Notes under the pieces: generated by a model | Told to the model about the DNA's origin: nothing | Database searches by the model: none | Seen by the model: the letters and a program-made list of their open reading frames with translations, nothing else | Translations under genes and position numbers: made by a program | Shown here: positions 19,601 to 27,673 of the stretch, one piece after another | Layout: every line of letters begins with the position of its first letter | How positions within the stretch are numbered: the stretch's first letter is position 1 | From: Cohnella panacarvi Gsoil 349 | Lineage (GTDB): Bacteria > Bacillota > Bacilli > Paenibacillales > Paenibacillaceae | Reading direction: 5' to 3' | Assembly (NCBI RefSeq): GCF_000515335.1 | Contig: NZ_KI911563.1 | Coordinates: 4,663,233 to 4,727,232 of the forward strand | Length of the DNA: 64,000 nucleotides

Positions 19601-19753
19601 TTCGAAGTCGAACCGGAACTTCGCGGGGCGTTGGCGCTGTTCGATGAAGTACTGCGGTCTAACGTGCTGGTCAATAACGTCACTTTCGGAACGGCTTCAA
19701 ACATGGATACGATCATCGCGGGAGATTTCACGATCCGTCTTGCCATCCAGTGA
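16670..19753 (+). CDS. ileS: Isoleucyl-tRNA synthetase, type 2 (eukaryote-like)
   Basis: Class I synthetase that charges tRNA-Ile. The 1027-residue length and motifs EGPPTANGKPHIGHV, KAGWDTHGLPVELGVEK, SHEVAQGYEDV, FICEGIDQTRGWFFSL and KMSKSKGN are those of the IleRS2 class, which is longer than the usual Bacillus type 1 enzyme (about 920 aa). Type 2 enzymes are commonly insensitive to mupirocin. The CP1 editing domain is present (AWTTTPWTLPANVALAVHP). ATG 16670, 9 nt after AAGGGG, is preferred over TTG 16661. It is preceded by a T-box with an Ile specifier and followed by a hairpin that contains a dispersed repeat. Confidence 0.95.
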   Translation: MRRVDVKERARAREQRILEQWSKENTFRQSIENRAGRPNFVFYEGPPTANGKPHIGHVLGRVIKDFVSRYKTMAGYRVIRKAGWDTHGLPVELGVEKQLGISGKQEIEKYGVEPFIIKCRESVFEYERQWRELTEAIAYWTDLDDPYITLKDEYIESVWHILATIHEKGLLYRGHRVSPYCPDCQTTLSSHEVAQGYEDVKDLTATAKFKLSGSGEYALAWTTTPWTLPANVALAVHPDLDYARVRQADGVYILASALVEKVMKGEYEVLGTVKGRDLVGQTYEPLFPYVKVEGAYRIIDADYVSDTSGTGIVHIAPAHGEDDHRVARQHGIPMLMVVNGAGRYIDEVTDLAGRFVKECDVDIVRKLSERGLLYHKEKYEHSYPFCWRCKTPLLYYATESWFIKTTAVKDQLIENNKSIQWYPEHLRDGRFGKFLEDLVDWNISRNRYWGTPLNVWTCESCGQEKAVHNRAELRELAVGDVAADLELHKPYVDAVQLKCSCGGVMNRASEVIDVWFDSGSMPFAQYHHPLGDEKTFAEQYPADFICEGIDQTRGWFFSLLAVSTLYNGKAPYKSVISTGHVLDENGQKMSKSKGNVIDPWEIINEFGTDAFRWALLADSAPWNSKRFSKGIVAEAKSKVVDTLVNTHAFYALYATIDGYVPGQHAKAKSDNKLDRWIVSRLNSLVSSVGGGLEANDFLNPAKNIESFIDELSNWYVRRSRDRFWGSGLTDDKLAAYQTLGEVLMTLSRLIAPYAPFVAEDIYGNLGGTGSVHLTDYPVADVSAIDEELERDMATARNLVELARNIRNENNIKTRQPLSDLLVSLSGEFNLADYEEIIKDEINVKTITIASDDSSFVNFNLKLNLKAAGKKYGKNVGPIQAALKGLSGDESRGVVQSGVFGFVSPEGESLAVGIDELLVEKEAKSGFASASGGGVTVALNTEITPELEKEGWVREVIRAVQDQRKKLDLPIEKRVDLVFEVEPELRGALALFDEVLRSNVLVNNVTFGTASNMDTIIAGDFTIRLAIQ

Positions 19754-19807
19754 ATGAAGCATAATCGCGCGATCGATTAGCTAAACATAATAGGAACAAC
19801 GATAACG

Positions 19808-19873
19808 ACGAGCTCTTATCCCCGTCGCTCAGGCGCATGTTGCGTTTGCGTCGGATGGGGAGAGCTCGTTTTG
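19808..19873 (+). terminator. Hairpin/terminator after ileS containing a dispersed repeat fragment
   Basis: ACGAGCTC (19808-19815) pairs with GAGCTCGT (19862-19869), the stem is extended by CCCC/GGGG, and a short T run follows. The left arm includes TTATCCCCGTCGCTCAG (19816-19832), a partial copy of the dispersed repeat, so the repeat seems to have become part of the terminator. Confidence 0.6.
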
Positions 19874-19897
19874 CATTCGATCGGTGAGGGTAAACTG

Positions 19898-19925
19898 CCT
19901 TTATAACGATATCCCCGTCGCTCAG
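19898..19925 (-). repeat. Dispersed repeat copy (cluster 2, left)
   Basis: Full-length copy in inverted orientation, 43 bp before the DUF5665-type gene. Direct-orientation copies lie just after that gene at 20412 and 20456. Confidence 0.8.
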
Positions 19926-19968
19926 GAGCGATGTACCAACGGGGCTCATAGGGCGAGGGGGCATTCGC

Positions 19969-20406
19969 GTGAACAATATGGATCTTAACAACAATGGCAA
20001 CGGAAAAAACGGGAGCGGTAAAATCAATCAGATCAAAGTAAAAGTGACGGCAGACCCGGGAATGACCAAGATCGACGGAACGTCGAAGCTGGCGGAAGAG
20101 GCAAGCGCGCTTAGAAGTACGCTTGATTTTTTGTCCGAACGGATTAATAAGCTGGCTTTAGATATGGAGAAAGCGCAGCTTAAGGAATACGTAAACCTCA
20201 TGCATAAGCCTTGGCAGCTCATCCTCAAAAATTTTCTTGCCGGACTGTCTCGGGGTGTCGGCATCGCGCTAGGATTCACGTTTTTCGCGGCGACGATCGT
20301 GTGGCTGTTGCAGCTGCTCGGCGCGCTGAATCTTCCGATCGTAGGCGATTACATCGCGGATATCGTGCGGATCGTCAAACGGCAGTTGGAAATTAATCCG
20401 TATTAA
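19969..20406 (+). CDS. DUF5665-type small membrane protein
   Basis: 145-residue protein of unknown function. It has an Asn/Gly/Lys-rich start, a possible coiled coil (about 45-70) and one strong transmembrane segment (about 95-117, ALGFTFFAATIVWLLQLLG) followed by a short amphipathic tail VGDYIADIVRIVKRQLE. The helix before the membrane (LKEYVNLMHKPWQLILKNFLAGLSRGVGIALG) resembles DUF5665 proteins. The start is GTG 19969, 7 nt after GAGGGGG; ATG 19978 is possible. The gene is enclosed by opposite-facing copies of the dispersed repeat, the right-hand one beginning 5 bp after the stop. Confidence 0.65.
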   Translation: MNNMDLNNNGNGKNGSGKINQIKVKVTADPGMTKIDGTSKLAEEASALRSTLDFLSERINKLALDMEKAQLKEYVNLMHKPWQLILKNFLAGLSRGVGIALGFTFFAATIVWLLQLLGALNLPIVGDYIADIVRIVKRQLEINPY

Positions 20407-20411
20407 CGCGC

Positions 20412-20484
20412 CTGAGCGAAGGGGATACCGGTATGCGCGGCAAGTTTAGCGATTCCTGAGCGAAGGGGATATCGTTATAAAGGG
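20412..20484 (+). repeat. Two dispersed repeat copies between convergent genes
   Basis: CTGAGCGAAGGGGATACCG at 20412-20430 and a full-length copy at 20456-20484 that ends TTATAAAGGG. They lie between the 3' ends of the DUF5665-type gene and yteA. Confidence 0.8.
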
Positions 20485-20548
20485 GCGATGCAGAGGATGA
20501 CTATTCCTGATCCTCCGACGCCCCCATGCTTCAACGGCACAAAGCTAT

Positions 20549-21280
20549 TCACTCGTCCACGTACTCATCGGGTTCGAGCAAATGCTCTCCTTCGCCGGCG
20601 GCCATATACTGGCGATAGGCGCGATTGCGCACGATGCTCACGTGACTGCCGGTAATGTCCGTGGCAAGAAAGCTTTCGAGCGGTTCGACGAAGCCGTCGT
20701 TCTCGTCCGACTCGATCGCCATCGAATCGTAGTTGTCGATGTTGCGGCCTTCCGCCATTGCCGGACTGTTCGAACTGCCCCACGATTCGACGATCTGCCA
20801 AGCGTCTTCGCCGTCGAACCCGTTCTGGCTTTCTTTCTCGTCCAAGCTCGTTCGGCCGAACGGCGGCGTTAAGAACAACTCCTCGGCGGGACGCCGCTCG
20901 ATGTTCTCCTGACGCGGCTCATGTTCGATACAGTAGATCGCCGTCGGAAGCGCCTCCAGACGTTCGAGCGGAATGAACTTGCCGCATGCGACGCAACGGC
21001 CGTATTCGCCGCTCTCCATGCGGCCCAGCGCCGCGTCGACGCGCGCCAGCCGAAGCTCTTCTTTTTCCATGAGCGCATAGTCTTTGCTTCGTTCGAACGT
21101 CTCCGTTCCGGCATCTCCGGGATGGTTGTCGATTCCGGACAATTCGCCGGTCGATTCTTTGAATGAAGAAGTCAGTCCGAAATGGTCGTTATCGCTGATT
21201 CGAGCTTCAAGCTCGCTTTTCTCCTGCAGCAGCCTTCGTTTAAGGCGCTCCATTCGCCCATGGTCCAACTGCATCGTCAA
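20549..21280 (-). CDS. yteA: TraR/DksA-type zinc finger protein, YteA family
   Basis: 243-residue protein of the YteA/YocK sporulation-associated DksA-like family. An N-terminal coiled coil (MERLKRRLLQEKSELE) and TGELSGIDNHPGDAGTETFERSKD precede the zinc finger CVACGKFIPLERLEALPTAIYCIEH, a C-C-C-H version seen in this family. A long acidic C-terminal tail follows. In DksA relatives the coiled coil enters the RNA polymerase secondary channel; the function here is not established. TTG 21280 with GGGAG 8 nt upstream was chosen; ATG 21274 is an alternative. It is divergent from lspA. Confidence 0.8.
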   Translation of the reverse strand: MTMQLDHGRMERLKRRLLQEKSELEARISDNDHFGLTSSFKESTGELSGIDNHPGDAGTETFERSKDYALMEKEELRLARVDAALGRMESGEYGRCVACGKFIPLERLEALPTAIYCIEHEPRQENIERRPAEELFLTPPFGRTSLDEKESQNGFDGEDAWQIVESWGSSNSPAMAEGRNIDNYDSMAIESDENDGFVEPLESFLATDITGSHVSIVRNRAYRQYMAAGEGEHLLEPDEYVDE

Positions 21281-21334
21281 GCTGTCCACTCCCTTCTTCC
21301 TTTCACAGGATGTAGTTTTCCCGCCGGATGTCGT

Positions 21335-21363
21335 TTTACGAGTGGAAAGCAATGTGATAAAAT
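21335..21363 (+). promoter_or_regulatory. Likely sigma-A promoter for lspA-rluD
   Basis: TTTACG (21335-21340), 17-bp spacer, TAAAAT (21358-21363), with TG upstream of the -10. It lies in the divergent gap between yteA and lspA, 36 bp before the lspA start. Confidence 0.45.
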
Positions 21364-21398
21364 GGGCACGCAGGAGAATCGAAGAGGAGCGAGATTTC

Positions 21399-21938
21399 AT
21401 GGAACAGCGCCGCCCGCCGATCGGTCTTTATTACGCTATCGCGGCATTCGTTTTTTTACTGGACTACGTGACTAAAAAAATGATCGCTCGCAACGTCGAT
21501 CTTAATACGGAGCAAATCAGCGTCATCGGAGATTTTTTCTTGATCTCGCATATTCGCAATCGCGGCGCGGCTTTCGGCATCCTGGAGGGACAGCGTTGGT
21601 TTTTCGTCCTGATTACGATCGTGGTCGTCAGCGCGATCGTCTGGTATCTGCATCGTTCTTATCGCCAAGGGAGAGTACTGTTGCTTGTCGCGCTGGGCAT
21701 GATCCTGGGCGGTGCGATCGGCAATTTTCTAGATCGTTCGATTTACGGCGAAGTCGTCGATTTTCTGCAATTCAACTTCGGCTCTTACACGTTTCCTCTA
21801 TTCAACGTAGCGGATTGCGGCATCGTCTGCGGCGTTGGTCTTGTCATCTTGGACGCGCTGCTTACCCCGAAACAGGAGAATGAATCTAATGACAACGGAG
21901 AACAAACCCGAGATCGCGGAGAACAAACAACCGTTTGA
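21399..21938 (+). CDS. lspA: Lipoprotein signal peptidase (LspA)
   Basis: Membrane aspartyl peptidase that removes the signal peptide of prolipoproteins after lipid transfer; the window encodes several candidate substrates (the lipoproteins near 39.8, 42.6 and 47.5 kb). It has 179 aa and four transmembrane helices. The catalytic motifs are GNFLDRSIYGEVVDF and FNVADCGI, each with its Asp. ATG 21399 follows GAGGAG. The C-terminal hydrophilic tail is longer than usual because the gene runs 50 bp into rluD. Confidence 0.93.
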   Translation: MEQRRPPIGLYYAIAAFVFLLDYVTKKMIARNVDLNTEQISVIGDFFLISHIRNRGAAFGILEGQRWFFVLITIVVVSAIVWYLHRSYRQGRVLLLVALGMILGGAIGNFLDRSIYGEVVDFLQFNFGSYTFPLFNVADCGIVCGVGLVILDALLTPKQENESNDNGEQTRDRGEQTTV

Positions 21939-22896
21939 GGCTTGGGCGCAAGATACGGAATCGGACGAATCCGATAACCGGGTAGAGTGGCGCGTGAACG
22001 ACGCTTCCTCCGGAGAGCGCATCGACAAGCATTTGACCGAGCGTCTGGCGGACAGGCAGGTGTCGCGTTCGCAGGTTCAAGAATGGATTCGGACCGGCGC
22101 CGTTACGGTGAACGGCGGGCAAGTGAAGCCGAACGCCAAAGTCGCCGCGGGCGACGGCATTATCGTGACGATACCCGGTCCCGAGCCGCTTGAAGCGTTC
22201 CCGGAGAACATTCCGCTCGACGTCGTGTACGAAGACGGAGACGTAATCGTCGTCAATAAGCCGCGCGGCATGGTCGTCCACCCGGCGGCAGGCCATCCGA
22301 ACGGAACGCTCGTGAACGCGCTGTTGTACCATTGCAAAGACTTATCCGGCATTAACGGAGTGATGCGTCCCGGCATCGTGCACCGGATCGATAAAGATAC
22401 GTCCGGATTGCTCATGGTCGCCAAGAACGACTTGGCGCATGCTTCTCTCGCCGCGCAGCTTAAGGCACATACCGTGAATCGCCGCTACTACGCGGTCGTA
22501 TACGGTCAAGTGGAACACGATAAAGGAACGATCGATGCGCCGATCGGCAGGGCGAATCAAGATCGCAAGCTGTACGTCGTGACGGAGAAGAACAGCAAGC
22601 ACGCCGTTACGCATTTTGCCGTATCCGAACGATTCGGCGATTATACGCTGCTCGATCTCAGGCTGGAGACGGGTCGTACGCACCAAATCCGCGTGCATAT
22701 GAAATATATCGGGCATCCGCTTGTCGGAGACCCGGTATACGGAGGCAAGAGCGGGCGCACGCTCGGCATGTCCGGGCAAGCGCTCCATGCGGGCGTACTC
22801 GGATTCGAACATCCGCGAATCGGCGAGTGGCTGGAGTTTGCCGCCCCGATTCCCGAAGACATGGAGCATGCGTTGAATATTCTAAGAACGCGTTGA
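21889..22896 (+). CDS. rluD: RluD-family 23S rRNA pseudouridine synthase
   Basis: Enzyme converting uridines to pseudouridine in structured RNA, of the RluA/RluC/RluD group (335 aa). An N-terminal extension of about 25 residues is followed by an S4 RNA-binding domain (ERIDKHLTERLADRQVSRSQ) and the catalytic domain with the Asp in GIVHRIDKDTSGLLMVAKN. LRLETGRTHQIRVHMKYIGHPLVGD is the conserved C-terminal block. ATG 21889 fits an AGGAGA 9 nt upstream; ATG 21880 is possible. The start lies 50 bp inside lspA in another frame, so the pair is likely translationally coupled. The exact target uridine cannot be read from the sequence. Confidence 0.9.
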   Translation: MTTENKPEIAENKQPFEAWAQDTESDESDNRVEWRVNDASSGERIDKHLTERLADRQVSRSQVQEWIRTGAVTVNGGQVKPNAKVAAGDGIIVTIPGPEPLEAFPENIPLDVVYEDGDVIVVNKPRGMVVHPAAGHPNGTLVNALLYHCKDLSGINGVMRPGIVHRIDKDTSGLLMVAKNDLAHASLAAQLKAHTVNRRYYAVVYGQVEHDKGTIDAPIGRANQDRKLYVVTEKNSKHAVTHFAVSERFGDYTLLDLRLETGRTHQIRVHMKYIGHPLVGDPVYGGKSGRTLGMSGQALHAGVLGFEHPRIGEWLEFAAPIPEDMEHALNILRTR

Positions 22897-23060
22897 TTCA
22901 ATGAAGGCCGCTAGCTTCGGTTTGTTTCGTAATAATGCAAACTTTTGACCGTTTGGTGTATGATACCCGGTTCGCGAAGTACGATAGACTGTACGTAGCG
23001 AAACGGGACGACCAAGCTTGTCTCCCGCATTGACGAACAAACCGGAAGGCGGTCTTTCAT

Positions 23061-24296
23061 TTGGCTAAAATCAACCATAACTTTTTGAACCTGCAAGGCA
23101 GCTATCTTTTCTCGGAAATCGCGAAGCGCCGGACGAAGTTCATCCAGGACAACCCGAACGCGCAAATAATAAGCTTGGGCATCGGCGACGTAACGCGCGC
23201 TTTGCCGGAAGCGGTCACGAAGGCGATGCACGCCGCGGTAGACGAACTGGCGACCGTAAGCGCATTCCGCGGCTACGGCCCGGAGCAAGGCTACGACTTC
23301 CTCATTCACGCGATTATCGAGCACGATTACAAAGCGCGCGGCATCGAGCTGGCTAGCAACGAAGTATTCGTCAGCGACGGTTCTAAGTGCGACGTCGGCA
23401 ACATTCAGGAAATTTTCAGCCAGGACGCCGTGATCGCCGTTCAGGACCCGGTCTATCCGGTCTATGTAGACACGAATGTTATGGCGGGACGTTCGGGCGC
23501 GTTTAACCGCGAGACGAATCGATACGAGAACATCGTCTATCTGCCTTGCAACGCGGAGAACAACTTCAAACCGAGTTTGCCCGATCGCAAAGTCGATCTG
23601 ATTTACCTTTGCTATCCGAACAATCCGACCGGCATGACGCTGACGAAGGCCGAGCTTAAGGTGTGGGTAGACTATGCGAAGGCGAACGATGCGATCATCT
23701 TGTTCGACTCGGCGTACGAAGCATACATCCAAGAGCAAGACGTTCCGCGCAGCATTTATGAAATCGAAGGCGCGAAAGACGTGGCCATCGAATTCCGCAG
23801 TTTCTCCAAGACGGCGGGCTTCACCGGCGTGCGTTGCGCGTATACGATCGTGCCGCGCAACATAAAAGCGAAAGACGGGAACGGCAACGAAGTAACCGTC
23901 GCCGACTTGTGGAACCGCCGGCACACGACGAAGTTCAACGGCGTATCGTACGTCACGCAGCGCGGCGCGGAAGCGATCTATTCGCCGGAAGGCAAAGCGC
24001 AAATCGCAACGATCGTCGAATATTACATGTCGAACGCGGCGGTGATCCGCGACGGATTGAAGTCGCTCGGCCTTACGGTATACGGCGGCGTCAACGCGCC
24101 GTACATTTGGCTGCAAGCTCCGAACGGGCTGGATTCGTGGGCGTTCTTCGATAAGCTGCTGTCCGAAGCGAACATCGTCGGCACCCCGGGCGTGGGCTTC
24201 GGTCAGAGCGGTCAAGGATACTTCCGCTTGACGGCGTTCGGCAGCCGCGAGAACACGGAAAAAGCCGTGGAACGCATCACGAAATTAAGCCTGTAA
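23061..24296 (+). CDS. dapL: LL-diaminopimelate aminotransferase (DapL)
   Basis: PLP enzyme converting tetrahydrodipicolinate directly to LL-diaminopimelate, a short route to meso-DAP and lysine that replaces the usual acetylase steps. The 411-residue protein starts [16 protein letters not shown] and contains [39 protein letters not shown] and the PLP-lysine motif [19 protein letters not shown]. The start is TTG 23061. It stands alone between rluD and the pyr leader. DapL is uncommon in Bacillus but occurs in some Paenibacillaceae. It would feed the wall pathway of the mur genes at the left of the window. Confidence 0.92.
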   Translation: MAKINHNFLNLQGSYLFSEIAKRRTKFIQDNPNAQIISLGIGDVTRALPEAVTKAMHAAVDELATVSAFRGYGPEQGYDFLIHAIIEHDYKARGIELASNEVFVSDGSKCDVGNIQEIFSQDAVIAVQDPVYPVYVDTNVMAGRSGAFNRETNRYENIVYLPCNAENNFKPSLPDRKVDLIYLCYPNNPTGMTLTKAELKVWVDYAKANDAIILFDSAYEAYIQEQDVPRSIYEIEGAKDVAIEFRSFSKTAGFTGVRCAYTIVPRNIKAKDGNGNEVTVADLWNRRHTTKFNGVSYVTQRGAEAIYSPEGKAQIATIVEYYMSNAAVIRDGLKSLGLTVYGGVNAPYIWLQAPNGLDSWAFFDKLLSEANIVGTPGVGFGQSGQGYFRLTAFGSRENTEKAVERITKLSL

Positions 24297-24336
24297 TCGG
24301 GTGTGCTTTTTTTAATCGATAACCCCTGCATCCGCC

Positions 24337-24365
24337 TTGACAGTTCATGTCGAACATGGGATAAT
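24337..24365 (+). promoter_or_regulatory. Sigma-A promoter of the pyr operon
   Basis: TTGACA (24337-24342), 17-bp spacer, GATAAT (24360-24365). Transcription should begin near 24372, just before the PyrR leader. Confidence 0.8.
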
Positions 24366-24371
24366 TCTTGT

Positions 24372-25157
<786 letters not shown>

Positions 25158-25191
25158 CATCCGCAATTTGATAAGCGATAGAGGAGGCACA

Positions 25192-26505
25192 ATGGCTATG
25201 GCATCGATATGGATCAAGAACGCGCTGGCGCTGAACGCCGCTTCCGGACAACTCGAGAAGAAACACGTGCGCATCGAGAACGGCAGCATCGCCGAGTGGC
25301 TAGACGGCGCGAGCGAGCCGAATACGGCAGGCTCCGAAGTGATCGACGCTTCCGGCAAACTGATCTCTCCGGGTTTCATCGACATGCACGTGCACCTTCG
25401 CGAGCCGGGCTTCGAATATAAGGAGACGATCGCAAGCGGCACGGAGTCGGCGGCCAAAGGCGGCTTCACGACGATCGCCCCGATGCCGAACACGCGCCCG
25501 GTCATGGATACGCCGGAGACGATCAAGTTCGTCCTCGATAAGGCGAAGGCGGAAGGCGTCGTACGGGTGCTTCCGTACGCGGCGATAACGAAGAACGAGC
25601 TCGGCCGCGAGTTGACCGATTTCCCGGCGATCAAAGAAGCGGGAGCGATCGGCTTCACGGACGATGGCGTAGGCGTGCAAAACGCGCAAATGATGAAAAA
25701 CGCGATGGCGCTCGCCAAGTCGCTCGACATGCCGATCATCGCGCACTGCGAAGACGATTCGCTCGTCGAAGGCGCCGCGGTGTCCGAGGGCAACTTCGCA
25801 CGCAAACACGGCTTAAAGGGCATTCCGAACGAGTCCGAGGCGATTCACGTCGGGCGGGACATCCTGCTCTCCGAGGCGACCGGCGTTCACTATCACGTCT
25901 GCCACGTCAGTACCGAGCAATCGGTACGCTTGCTGCGCCTCGGCAAGTCGGTCGGCGTTAACGTGACGGCCGAAGTTTGCCCTCACCATCTGCTGCTCTC
26001 CGACGAAGATATTCCGGACAGCATGGACGCCAACTGGAAAATGAACCCGCCGCTCCGTACGCCTAAAGACGTCGAAGCGTGCATTCAAGGGCTTGAGGAC
26101 GGAACGATCGACATCATCGTTACGGACCACGCACCGCACAGCGAAGAAGAGAAGGCGCGGGGCATGGCAAGAGCCCCGTTCGGAATCGTCGGCTTCGAGA
26201 CCGCGTTCCCGCTGCTCTATACGAAGTTCGTCCGCACCGGACGCTGGAGCCTCGAGTTTCTGCTGCGGCGCATGACGAGCGATCCGGCACGCGTCTTCCG
26301 CCTCCCGTACGGGACGATGGAAGCGGGCGCGCCGGCCGACCTCGTTCTAGTCGATTTAGAGAACGAACGCGAGGTTGATCCCGCGACGTTCTTAACGAAG
26401 GGCCGCAACACCCCGTTCACGGGATGGAAGTTGTACGGTTGGCCCGTACTTACGATGGTTAACGGCAAAGTCGTCTGGACCGAAGAGCAAGGCATCGCAC
26501 GATAA
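25192..26505 (+). CDS. pyrC: Dihydroorotase (PyrC, class I)
   Basis: Zinc amidohydrolase that cyclises carbamoyl aspartate to dihydroorotate, the third step of UMP synthesis (437 aa). The metal ligands are visible in FIDMHVHLREPG, IIAHCEDDSL, HVCHVSTEQ and TDHAPHSEEEK. ATG 25192 lies directly after GAGGAGGCACA. The N- and C-terminal strands form the usual amidohydrolase beta-sandwich. Aspartate carbamoyltransferase (pyrB), its usual partner just upstream, is not in this operon. Confidence 0.95.
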   Translation: MAMASIWIKNALALNAASGQLEKKHVRIENGSIAEWLDGASEPNTAGSEVIDASGKLISPGFIDMHVHLREPGFEYKETIASGTESAAKGGFTTIAPMPNTRPVMDTPETIKFVLDKAKAEGVVRVLPYAAITKNELGRELTDFPAIKEAGAIGFTDDGVGVQNAQMMKNAMALAKSLDMPIIAHCEDDSLVEGAAVSEGNFARKHGLKGIPNESEAIHVGRDILLSEATGVHYHVCHVSTEQSVRLLRLGKSVGVNVTAEVCPHHLLLSDEDIPDSMDANWKMNPPLRTPKDVEACIQGLEDGTIDIIVTDHAPHSEEEKARGMARAPFGIVGFETAFPLLYTKFVRTGRWSLEFLLRRMTSDPARVFRLPYGTMEAGAPADLVLVDLENEREVDPATFLTKGRNTPFTGWKLYGWPVLTMVNGKVVWTEEQGIAR

Positions 26506-26527
26506 ACCCGGCTAAGGAGTGATTGGG

Positions 26528-27673
26528 ATGCAAGCAAGATTGTTGTTGGAAGACGGCACGTTATTCACGGGCCGAGGATTCGGCGCGGAAGGCGGTTCCG
26601 TCGGAGAAGTGGTGTTCAACACGGGAATTACGGGCTATCAGGAAGTGCTCTCCGATCCATCCTATTGCGGACAGATCGTTACGATGACGTTCCCTCTCAT
26701 CGGCAACTACGGCATTAACCGCGACGATTTCGAAAGCATTCGTCCATATATCCACGGCTTCGTCGTCAGACGGCACGAAGAAGTGCCGAGCAACTGGCGC
26801 GCGCAATATACGCTGGGCAGCCTGCTTAAAGAATACGGCATCGTCGGCATCAGCGACATCGATACGCGCATGTTGACCCGTATCCTGCGCCAGCACGGCA
26901 CGATGAAAGGCATCATTACGACCGGCAACGAGCGCATCGAGGAGCTCCAGGAGCGCCTTGGCGCGACGCCGCTGCTGCGCGACCAAGTCGCCCGCACGTC
27001 CACGAAAAGCGTGTTCTCCAGCCCCGGCGACAAGGAGCGCATCGTCTTGATCGATTACGGGGCGAAAAGCGGCATTCTTCGCGAGCTTACGAAACGCGGC
27101 TGCGACGTCGTCGTCGTGCCTCAAGACGCGACCGCTGAAGAGATCCGCAAGCTGAAGCCGGACGGCATCCAATTGTCCAACGGCCCTGGGGATCCGAAAG
27201 ACGTCCCTCATGCGGTCGAGACGGTTCGCCAATTGATCGGCGAATATCCGCTGTTCGGCATCTGCCTTGGCCACCAGTTGTTCGCCCTCGCGAGCGGCGC
27301 GGATACGGGCAAGCTGAAGTTCGGCCACCGCGGCGGCAACCATCCGGTTAAAGAACTGGAATCCGGACGCTGCTTCATCACGTCCCAGAACCACGGATAC
27401 ACCGTTATCGAAGAGTCGCTCATCGGCACCGAGCTCGAAGTGACCCATATTAACAACAACGACAAAACGATCGAAGGCTTGAAGCATAAGAAATTCCCGG
27501 CGTTCTCCGTGCAGTACCATCCGGAAGCGGCGCCCGGTCCTTACGATAACAGCTATCTGTTCGACCGATTCATCGATATGATCCGCGCGCACAAGCGCGA
27601 CAATCCTGCACGTTCTCGCCAAGCGGAACTGTCGGAGACGCTGAGAGGAGAGCTGCAGTATGCCCAAAAATAA
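26528..27673 (+). CDS. carA: Carbamoyl-phosphate synthase small subunit (CarA)
   Basis: Glutamine amidotransferase subunit that supplies ammonia to CarB (381 aa). The N-terminal domain has [22 protein letters not shown]. The class I amidotransferase domain shows the nucleophile in GICLGHQL and the partner His in [15 protein letters not shown] 26528 follows AAGGAG by 9 nt, preferred over GTG 26519. Its end overlaps carB by 14 bp, a sign of coupled synthesis of the two subunits. Confidence 0.96.
   Translation: MQARLLLEDGTLFTGRGFGAEGGSVGEVVFNTGITGYQEVLSDPSYCGQIVTMTFPLIGNYGINRDDFESIRPYIHGFVVRRHEEVPSNWRAQYTLGSLLKEYGIVGISDIDTRMLTRILRQHGTMKGIITTGNERIEELQERLGATPLLRDQVARTSTKSVFSSPGDKERIVLIDYGAKSGILRELTKRGCDVVVVPQDATAEEIRKLKPDGIQLSNGPGDPKDVPHAVETVRQLIGEYPLFGICLGHQLFALASGADTGKLKFGHRGGNHPVKELESGRCFITSQNHGYTVIEESLIGTELEVTHINNNDKTIEGLKHKKFPAFSVQYHPEAAPGPYDNSYLFDRFIDMIRAHKRDNPARSRQAELSETLRGELQYAQK

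Noticed and set aside
22911-24215. 434-residue open frame opposite dapL
   Set aside because: Same shadow effect; dapL on the plus strand has all family motifs.
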